Shown: positions 5,358-10,407 of the stretch, piece by piece
Layout: each line of letters begins with the position of its first letter
Position numbering within the stretch: position 1 is the stretch's first letter
NCBI GenBank assembly: GCA_904502165.1
Contig: CAJGDB010000065.1
Span: 1 to 10,407, forward strand
Direction: 5' to 3'
DNA: 10,407 nt
From: an uncultured Akkermansia sp.
GTDB lineage: Bacteria; Verrucomicrobiota; Verrucomicrobiia; Verrucomicrobiales; Akkermansiaceae
Notes under the pieces: model-generated
Databases searched by the model: none
What the model saw: the letters and a program-made list of their open reading frames with translations, nothing else
What the model was told of the DNA's origin: nothing
Translations under genes and position numbers: made by a program

Positions 5358-7256
5358 ATGTCCGCAGCAATCCGCCTGCTCAAACCTCTCTCATACTTCG
5401 AAGAGAAGTACGGGAATCCCGAGTGGGCATTCAACAAGCTTTTCCTCCTCATGGAAAAGCAGCGCAACCGCGGCCAGGATGGTGCCGGTTTCGGCTGCAT
5501 CAAGTTGAATATGCCGCTGGGTGAGCCCTACATCTTCCGCTCCCGCGCGGTAGGCGGCTCTGCCCTTACAGACCTCTTCACGGCGCAGCAGCGCAACCTG
5601 CGCCACATGCGTGAGGATGGTATCATCAACGGCTCAGATGCCGCCACCTTCAAGAAGCACTTCAACTTCGGTGGCGAGGTGCTTATGGGACACATGCTCT
5701 ATGGCTCCAGCGGCGTGCAGTACGAAGAAGGCAACTGCCACCCCTTCGTGCGCCGTTCCAACTGGCCCACCCGCACCCTCATGCTGCAGGGCGATTTTTC
5801 CATGACCAATGTGGAGGAACTGCACGAGAAGCTCATGGAGCGCGGCCAGCACCCGGTGTTCGACACCAACACCCAGGCTATTCTGGAGGAAGTGGGCTAC
5901 CACCTCGATGAAGCTCACACCGACAAGTACCGCGAGCTTCGCAAACAGAATGTGGAGGGGCGTGAGATTCCCCAGATTATCTCGGCTGAGCTCAACCTCT
6001 TCGACGTCATCAGCAAATCCTGCACGAACTGGGATGGCGGCTATGTCATCATGGGTGCTGTGGGTAATGGCGATTTCTTCTGCCTGCGCGATCCGCACGG
6101 CATCCGCCACTGCTACTACATCCAGACGGATGAGTTCATCGCCATTGCGAGTGAGCGGGCTCCGCTCATGAGTGTCATGGAGGTGGAGGAAAGCGATGTG
6201 CATGAACTGGGCGCTGCCAACATGATTCTGGTGAAGGCCGATGGCCAGGTGAGCATCAAGGAATATACTGTCCCCGGCAAATTCACCCCCTGCTGCTTTG
6301 AAGATATCTACACCTCCCGCGGCAATGACCCGGTCATCTACCGCGAACGCAAAGCCCTGGGCGCAAACCTTACTGAGCAAGTAGTGGCCAGCCTGGATAA
6401 GGATGATTTTTCCAAGGCTGCCATCACTTTCATTCCGAATACAGCAGAGGTTTCCTACTATGGTCTGCTGGAAGGGCTGCGCGCCTACCGCCGCAACAAG
6501 GTGACTCAGGAAATGATTGAGGCCTTCCGCAAGGGAGAGATGAGCGAAGAGCTTATCAACGAACTCATCCTGCGCCGCTGGCCGCGTGCAGAAAAGATTG
6601 CCCACAAAGACATCAAGCTCCGCACCTTCATTTCTGAAGCAAGCAGCCGCAAGCAGATGGCATCCATGGTATATGACCTGACCTATGGTGCCGTGGGCGA
6701 GGACGAAGTACTCGTAGCCATTGATGACTCCATTGTGCGTGGCACCACGCTCAAAATGAGCCTGCTGCGCCTGCTTTCCCGCACCCGTGCCCGTAAGATT
6801 GTGATTGTTTCCTCTGCTCCGCAGGTGCGTTACCCGGACTTCTATGGTATCGACATGTGCGAAATGGGGCAGTTCGTAGCCTTCCTGGCAGCCATTAACC
6901 TGCTGCACCGCAAGGGGCTTGCCAACATCATCACCGATGTGTACAACGAATGCCGCTACCAGCTTACCCTGCCAGTAGAGAAACGCACCAACCCGGTACG
7001 CCGGATTTATGGTGCGCTGACCGAGGAGGAAATCACCAACGAGATTTCCCGCATGGTCACGCCGGATGACTCCCCCTGCGAAATCCAGTGCGTCTACCAG
7101 ACCCTCGAGGGGCTGCATAATGCCATCGAAGCCCCCTGCGGCGACTGGTATTTCAGCGGTCATTACCCGACCCCGGGCGGCTACACCCTCATCAACAAAA
7201 CCTATATCGAATGGTACGAAAAGACCAGCGGCAAGGCCCGCGAGTTCGTACTGTAA
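5358..7256 (+). CDS. purF: amidophosphoribosyltransferase homologue (PurF family, long form) lacking the N-terminal cysteine
   Basis: PurF makes 5-phosphoribosylamine from PRPP and glutamine, the first committed purine step. The protein has 632 residues, against about 505 for E. coli PurF, and resembles the long Bacteroidetes-type homologues. The N-terminal half is an Ntn glutaminase fold: NRGQDGAG (37-44), QGDFSMTN (144-151, in place of the usual NGNLTN-like loop) and LRDPHGIRH. The C-terminal half is a phosphoribosyltransferase with an intact PRPP loop, DDSIVRGTT (456-464), then YPDFYGIDM. Canonical glutaminases of this class start with Met-Cys-Gly, or expose that Cys by processing. Here the protein begins MSAAIRLLKP, its first Cys is residue 47, and an in-frame stop lies 8 codons upstream. 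Glutamine hydrolysis by the usual mechanism is therefore doubtful. It may use free ammonia, a partner glutaminase or a different chemistry. The position after purM supports a purine role; the exact activity is uncertain. Confidence 0.82.
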   Translation: MSAAIRLLKPLSYFEEKYGNPEWAFNKLFLLMEKQRNRGQDGAGFGCIKLNMPLGEPYIFRSRAVGGSALTDLFTAQQRNLRHMREDGIINGSDAATFKKHFNFGGEVLMGHMLYGSSGVQYEEGNCHPFVRRSNWPTRTLMLQGDFSMTNVEELHEKLMERGQHPVFDTNTQAILEEVGYHLDEAHTDKYRELRKQNVEGREIPQIISAELNLFDVISKSCTNWDGGYVIMGAVGNGDFFCLRDPHGIRHCYYIQTDEFIAIASERAPLMSVMEVEESDVHELGAANMILVKADGQVSIKEYTVPGKFTPCCFEDIYTSRGNDPVIYRERKALGANLTEQVVASLDKDDFSKAAITFIPNTAEVSYYGLLEGLRAYRRNKVTQEMIEAFRKGEMSEELINELILRRWPRAEKIAHKDIKLRTFISEASSRKQMASMVYDLTYGAVGEDEVLVAIDDSIVRGTTLKMSLLRLLSRTRARKIVIVSSAPQVRYPDFYGIDMCEMGQFVAFLAAINLLHRKGLANIITDVYNECRYQLTLPVEKRTNPVRRIYGALTEEEITNEISRMVTPDDSPCEIQCVYQTLEGLHNAIEAPCGDWYFSGHYPTPGGYTLINKTYIEWYEKTSGKAREFVL

Positions 7257-7367
7257 TCGATACCCTCTGCCAGCCTGAGGCTGGGGGGTGGGGCTTCCAC
7301 CGGAACCATACCCCGCTCCCCTGCCCGGGCAGCAGCCTGACCCAACCCCACCCTATGCAAATCCATC
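7257..7367. other. GC-rich inverted-repeat spacer between the purF homologue and the sigma factor gene
   Basis: The spacer contains CCAGCC-TGA-GGCTGG (7270-7284), a long-range pair GGGTGGGG (7286-7293) with CCCCACCC (7346-7353), and the 12-bp palindrome CTGCCCGGGCAG (7321-7332). The first two overlap little and could fold together. There is no T-tract, so this is not a standard intrinsic terminator. It may instead be a leader structure of the sigma factor gene or a weak or factor-dependent terminator. No clear promoter was found in it. Confidence 0.4.
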
Positions 7368-7970
7368 ATGAAAGAAGCCTCCAGAGAATCGTTTGCCGAG
7401 CTGCCGGATGAGGAACTCATCGCCTGCACGCTCGAAGGCAAAACCCGGGCATACGATGAACTCATCCGCCGCCACAGCCGGAAACTCAACGCTATGCTCA
7501 TTCAGATGCTCAACAGCGAGGCGGATGCATACGATGTAGCGCAGGAATCCTTCCTGAAAGCCTTTCATTCCCTCCGCTACTTCAAAGGCAACAGCTCCTT
7601 CTACACCTGGCTCTATTCCATTGCGCTGAACAATGCCCGTAATTTCCTCCGCAAACGCAAGAGGGAGCGCAGTTACAGCCTTGATAACGATGAGAAAGGC
7701 AACCCACTCGAAAAGGACAGCGAGCTGGCAGACGGGAATCTGGAAGCAGACCCTATCCGCAAGGCTCAGGTGAATGACCTTCGGGCAAAACTGGCGCGCG
7801 CTATCTCCCAGCTTTCACCAGCCCACCAGGAGGTGGTAAATCTCTGCGATATCCAAGGGCTTTCCTATCCTCAGATTGCCAAGCTCATCAACATCTCTGA
7901 AGGCACCCTGCGTTCCCGCCTGCACTATGCCCACCGCCAGCTCCAGGGTATTCTGGCAGATGAAGTATAA
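7368..7970 (+). CDS. ECF-type RNA polymerase sigma factor (RpoE-like)
   Basis: This 200-residue protein redirects RNA polymerase to a regulon that cannot be read from the window. Region 2 (about 25-97) includes AYDELIRRHS, DAYDVAQESFLKAF and FKGNSSFYTWLYSIALNNARNFLRKRKR, very close in pattern to the E. coli RpoE core- and -10-binding segment. A linker (about 98-137) precedes region 4 (about 138-195), where LSPAHQEVVNLCDIQGLSYPQIAKLI and TLRSRLHYAHRQL form the -35-binding helix-turn-helix. There is no region 1 or 3, as expected of ECF factors. No anti-sigma gene adjoins it: the next gene is hprK, with its own promoter starting 5 nt after this stop. The ATG has no Shine-Dalgarno. It could be cotranscribed with purM-purF or have an unseen promoter. 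Confidence 0.93.
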   Translation: MKEASRESFAELPDEELIACTLEGKTRAYDELIRRHSRKLNAMLIQMLNSEADAYDVAQESFLKAFHSLRYFKGNSSFYTWLYSIALNNARNFLRKRKRERSYSLDNDEKGNPLEKDSELADGNLEADPIRKAQVNDLRAKLARAISQLSPAHQEVVNLCDIQGLSYPQIAKLINISEGTLRSRLHYAHRQLQGILADEV

Positions 7971-7974
7971 AGCC

Positions 7975-8003
7975 TTGACCCACCGCGATGCTTCATGTAG
8001 AAT
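7975..8003 (+). promoter_or_regulatory. sigma70-type promoter of the hprK operon
   Basis: TTGACC (7975-7980) and TAGAAT (7998-8003) are spaced by 17 nt. Only 9 nt separate the -10 box from the ATG at 8013, so the start would fall at about 8009-8011, giving a 2-4 nt leader. A GGAG (8006-8009) sits 3 nt before the ATG, too close for a good Shine-Dalgarno and probably outside the RNA. Confidence 0.6.
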
Positions 8004-8012
8004 ACGGAGCAA

Positions 8013-8987
8013 ATGAAGAATCCCATTGTCCGCAAGGTGGAACAGGTGCCGGTGAGCCGGTTTTACGAAAAATACCGCAGCACGCTTGAGCTGCAGTTGC
8101 TCAACACGCCGCTGGGCATGTCGCGCCCGATTGTGCAGGCTGCCTTCAACAGACCGGGTCTGGCTCTTGCCGGCTACTTCGGCTATTTTGCTCATGAGCG
8201 CATCCAGGTATTCGGGGCGGCAGAAATGGCGTATCTGGGGACCATGACGCAGCAGGAACGCGCCGAGCGCCTTAACCACATCTGTAGTCTGGATGCCCCC
8301 TGTCTCATCTTTGCGCGCGGGGTGGATGTACCTTCCGATGTGCTTGAAATTGCCGATCACTATAATCTCTGCGTGTTCCGCACAGCGCTGCTCACCATGG
8401 ACTTTGTGAACCGCGCCACCTACATTCTCGAAAATGAGTTTGCGGACAGCACCACAATGCATGCCTGCATGGTCGACGTGCGCGGCGTGGGCGTACTGAT
8501 CACCGGTAAGGGAGGTGTGGGTAAGAGCGAGATTTCTCTGGGTCTGGTAGAGCGTGGTTCTTCTCTGGTGGCTGACGACATGGTCCGCATCCGTAACCTC
8601 GGCGGTGATTTGATTGCAACCGCACCCCAGCTGAGCAGCGGCTTCATCGAAATTCGCGGCCTGGGCATCATCAATGTAACCAACCTCTTCGGGCTTAAGG
8701 CATATCGCAAGGAGAAGCGAATTGACCTTGTTATCAATCTATTCAGCGGAGAAATGAATGAAATGGAACGTCTTGGTCTGGAGCACAAGTACATCAACAT
8801 CCTGGGGGTGGAGGTGGAACACCTGAACCTGCCGGTGGCACCTGGCCGTGATATGTGCCGACTTGTGGAGGTTGCTGCCCTTGGCCGTTACCTGCGCGAT
8901 AGTGGCTACGATATGGCCAGCGAGTTCAACAAGCGCCTTAACAAGGAAATTGCCAACCGCACCGTTTATCCCGGTAACGCCGAATAA
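8013..8987 (+). CDS. hprK: HPr kinase/phosphorylase
   Basis: HprK phosphorylates, and by phosphorolysis dephosphorylates, a serine of the PTS protein HPr, tuning carbon or nitrogen control. The 324 residues match the family. The N-terminal HprK_N-like domain (about 1-130) is followed by the kinase domain: catalytic-loop H150 within MHACMVDVRGVGVL, P-loop GKGGVGKSE (165-173), ADD (187-189) and the signature EIRGLGIINV (213-222). All of these match the known family pattern, though the P-loop has GKGG where GDSG or GESG is common. No HPr, enzyme I, EIIA or RapZ gene is in the window, so its partner must be encoded elsewhere. It heads a tight run with the Nif3-like gene (5-nt gap) and the rluD-like gene. 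Confidence 0.95.
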   Translation: MKNPIVRKVEQVPVSRFYEKYRSTLELQLLNTPLGMSRPIVQAAFNRPGLALAGYFGYFAHERIQVFGAAEMAYLGTMTQQERAERLNHICSLDAPCLIFARGVDVPSDVLEIADHYNLCVFRTALLTMDFVNRATYILENEFADSTTMHACMVDVRGVGVLITGKGGVGKSEISLGLVERGSSLVADDMVRIRNLGGDLIATAPQLSSGFIEIRGLGIINVTNLFGLKAYRKEKRIDLVINLFSGEMNEMERLGLEHKYINILGVEVEHLNLPVAPGRDMCRLVEVAALGRYLRDSGYDMASEFNKRLNKEIANRTVYPGNAE

Positions 8988-8992
8988 AGAAG

Positions 8993-9754
8993 ATGAGTAC
9001 CCCTCTTTCAGATATCGTTTCCCTGCTTGATTCCACGCTGCGGATTTCAGAAATCAAAGATGCCTCTGTGGCCATGAACGGTCTGCAGGTGGAAAATAAC
9101 GGCACTGTGACCAAGGTGGCGCTGGCGGTGGATGGCTCCCAGAAAAGCATTGATGATGCCATTGCTGCCGGGGCAGACCTGCTCATGCTGCATCATGGAA
9201 TTTTCTGGTGCGGTCTGCAGGCGGTAAAAAGCTGGTGGAAACATAAACTGCAAAGTTGCCTGAACAATAACCTGGCTGTTTACTCTGCCCATCTTCCGCT
9301 GGATTTGCACCCCACCCTGGGCAATAACGCAAGCATGGCAAAAGCCCTGGGCTTACTGGATGTGCAGCCGGAGGTGGACTACCACGGCACCCTCATCGGG
9401 CTTTCGGGCTACTTCCCGGGAACCATTGCCGAACTGAGTGCGAAATACGCCGAAATCACCGGAGCGAAAATCACCGGGGTGATACACGATGGCAGCCTGC
9501 CCGCAGGGCGTATTGCTCTTTGCAGCGGGGGGGCAGGCGAGGAAATTTACCAGATGCACGCCAAGGGCTATACCACCTATCTCACAGGCGAGGAAAACCA
9601 CTGGGTAAGCAACGCCGCCCGCGATATGGGTATCAACATCCTCTTTGCCGGGCACTACGCAACCGAAACCTTCGGCGTGCGCGCCCTGGGGGCTCTGCTG
9701 GAAGAACAATTCGGGCTGCCCACGGTATTCATTGATAACCCTACCGGCATGTAA
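8993..9754 (+). CDS. Nif3-like dinuclear metal-centre protein (YbgI/DUF34 family)
   Basis: This 253-residue protein belongs to the Nif3/YbgI family of hexameric, toroidal proteins with a two-metal site. The biochemical role is unsettled; a GTP cyclohydrolase I type 2 label is often used but weakly supported. It aligns over its full length with E. coli YbgI as I recall it: MNGLQVE (28-34), metal-binding HHG (67-69), LPLDLHPTLGNN (101-112) with D104, and GHYATE (220-225) with H221 and E225. All the expected metal ligands are therefore visible. The start lies 5 nt after the hprK stop, and the stop lies 2 nt before the next start, so it is the middle gene of an operon. No strong Shine-Dalgarno is seen, which suggests translational coupling. 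Confidence 0.93.
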   Translation: MSTPLSDIVSLLDSTLRISEIKDASVAMNGLQVENNGTVTKVALAVDGSQKSIDDAIAAGADLLMLHHGIFWCGLQAVKSWWKHKLQSCLNNNLAVYSAHLPLDLHPTLGNNASMAKALGLLDVQPEVDYHGTLIGLSGYFPGTIAELSAKYAEITGAKITGVIHDGSLPAGRIALCSGGAGEEIYQMHAKGYTTYLTGEENHWVSNAARDMGINILFAGHYATETFGVRALGALLEEQFGLPTVFIDNPTGM

Positions 9755-9756
9755 CC

Positions 9757-10407
9757 ATGCTCATTATTGTAGAAGACCAGCTCGGAACGAGGCTTGACCA
9801 GTATCTGGCCGCACAACTGCCAGAGCTCTCCCGCGCGCGCATCCAGGCGCTCATCAAGGACGGCGAAATCACCGTTAATGGCAAGGCTACCAAGGCGAAA
9901 ACACCGGTGGAGCGCAACATGCGTATCGAGGTGAACATACCTGACCCCGAACCAGCCGAAGTCCAGCCGCAGGATATTCCGATTTCTGTACTCTTTGAAG
10001 ACAAGCACGTCATCGTCATCGACAAGGAAAGCGGCATGGTGGTACACCCCGCCGCCGGCAACCCGGATGGCACGCTGGTAAATGCCGTTCTTTTCCATTG
10101 CGGCGATTTATCCGGCATTGGCGGAGTGGAACGCCCCGGCATCGTGCACCGACTCGATAAGGACACCAGTGGTTGCATTGTTGTGGCCAAGAATGACCAG
10201 GCGCACCTCTCCCTCACCACCCAGTTTGCCGAGCGTGACACCGGCAAAATCTACCTGGCTGTCGTCCAGGGCTGCCCCAAGGAACAGAAGGGTACGGTCT
10301 TCACCAATATCGGTCGCCACCCGGTCAACCGCCTCAAAATGGCAGTGGTGAACCCCGGCAGCGGCAAACCCGCCATCACCGACTGGGAGGTGCTGCACTA
10401 CGATGCC
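9757..10407 (+). CDS. RluA/RluD-family 23S rRNA pseudouridine synthase (3' end cut by window)
   Basis: The open frame runs to the window edge, giving 217 residues of a protein that is normally about 300-330. Residues about 10-65 form an S4 RNA-binding domain (TRLDQYLAAQLPELSRARIQ...GEITVNGKATK). The pseudouridine synthase core follows: LFEDKHVIVIDKESGMVVHPAAG, then the catalytic motif HRLDKDTSG (131-139), whose D134 is the nucleophile. An S4 domain plus this motif fits RluD-type enzymes acting on large-subunit rRNA helix 69, but RluA-family members are hard to tell apart, so no symbol is given. The ATG lies 2 nt after the Nif3-like stop, with no Shine-Dalgarno, which again suggests coupling. 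The C-terminal part is outside the window. Confidence 0.93.
   Translation, partial: MLIIVEDQLGTRLDQYLAAQLPELSRARIQALIKDGEITVNGKATKAKTPVERNMRIEVNIPDPEPAEVQPQDIPISVLFEDKHVIVIDKESGMVVHPAAGNPDGTLVNAVLFHCGDLSGIGGVERPGIVHRLDKDTSGCIVVAKNDQAHLSLTTQFAERDTGKIYLAVVQGCPKEQKGTVFTNIGRHPVNRLKMAVVNPGSGKPAITDWEVLHYDA

Noticed and set aside
5634..7163. A 509-codon open frame on the - strand opposite the purF homologue
   Set aside because: This is another shadow of a well-matched + strand gene, with no domain signal.
7279..7293. G-quadruplex in the G-run GGCTGGGGGGTGGGG
   Set aside because: Only two or three separable G-tracts exist. The run is better explained by pairing with the C-rich arm at 7346-7353.
7354..7359. 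TATGCA as a -10 box for the sigma factor gene
   Set aside because: It is a poor match, and no -35-like hexamer lies about 17 nt upstream.

Overview
The window is a gene-dense stretch of bacterial chromosome of moderately high GC. Every confident gene lies on the + strand. I see no tRNA, rRNA, insertion sequence or CRISPR array. The gene content is housekeeping and metabolic. Several traits suggest a Gram-negative bacterium of the Verrucomicrobiota/PVC type, with gut Akkermansia-like organisms the best guess: an HPr kinase in a cluster without PTS genes, a long Bacteroidetes-style PurF homologue, a permuted substrate-binding/permease fusion, and few Shine-Dalgarno sites. This placement is inference only.

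Layout: (1) tdh (L-threonine 3-dehydrogenase, 82-1113) has its own promoter ending only 11 nt before the ATG and a strong intrinsic terminator. (2) A 430-nt intergenic region holds an AT-rich UP-like tract, a near-consensus promoter, about 180 nt of folded sequence that looks like a small RNA or structured leader, and a second, extended -10 promoter. (3) An amino-acid ABC importer operon follows (1544-4178): a signal-peptide/binding-domain/permease fusion, then an ATPase with a C-terminal extension of about 115 residues, ended by an intrinsic terminator. (4) The purine operon is purM plus a purF-like gene (4326-7256). (5) An ECF-type sigma factor (7368-7970) lies behind a GC-rich inverted-repeat spacer. 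(6) An hprK, Nif3-like and rluD-like run (8013 to the window end) has a promoter almost abutting the hprK start codon; the rluD-like gene is cut by the window edge.

How the genes work together: tdh and the importer both concern amino-acid use, but they are separate transcription units. PurM and the PurF homologue would act at the fifth and first steps of de novo IMP synthesis. HprK suggests PTS/HPr-based regulation of carbon or nitrogen use, with its HPr partner encoded elsewhere.

The observations most worth a second look are these. The PurF homologue lacks the N-terminal catalytic cysteine. The importer's binding domain has its lobes in circularly permuted order. A promoter-driven structured RNA candidate sits between tdh and the importer. 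Two operons share alternating CG tracts at the transcription start. Two promoters predict nearly leaderless mRNAs.
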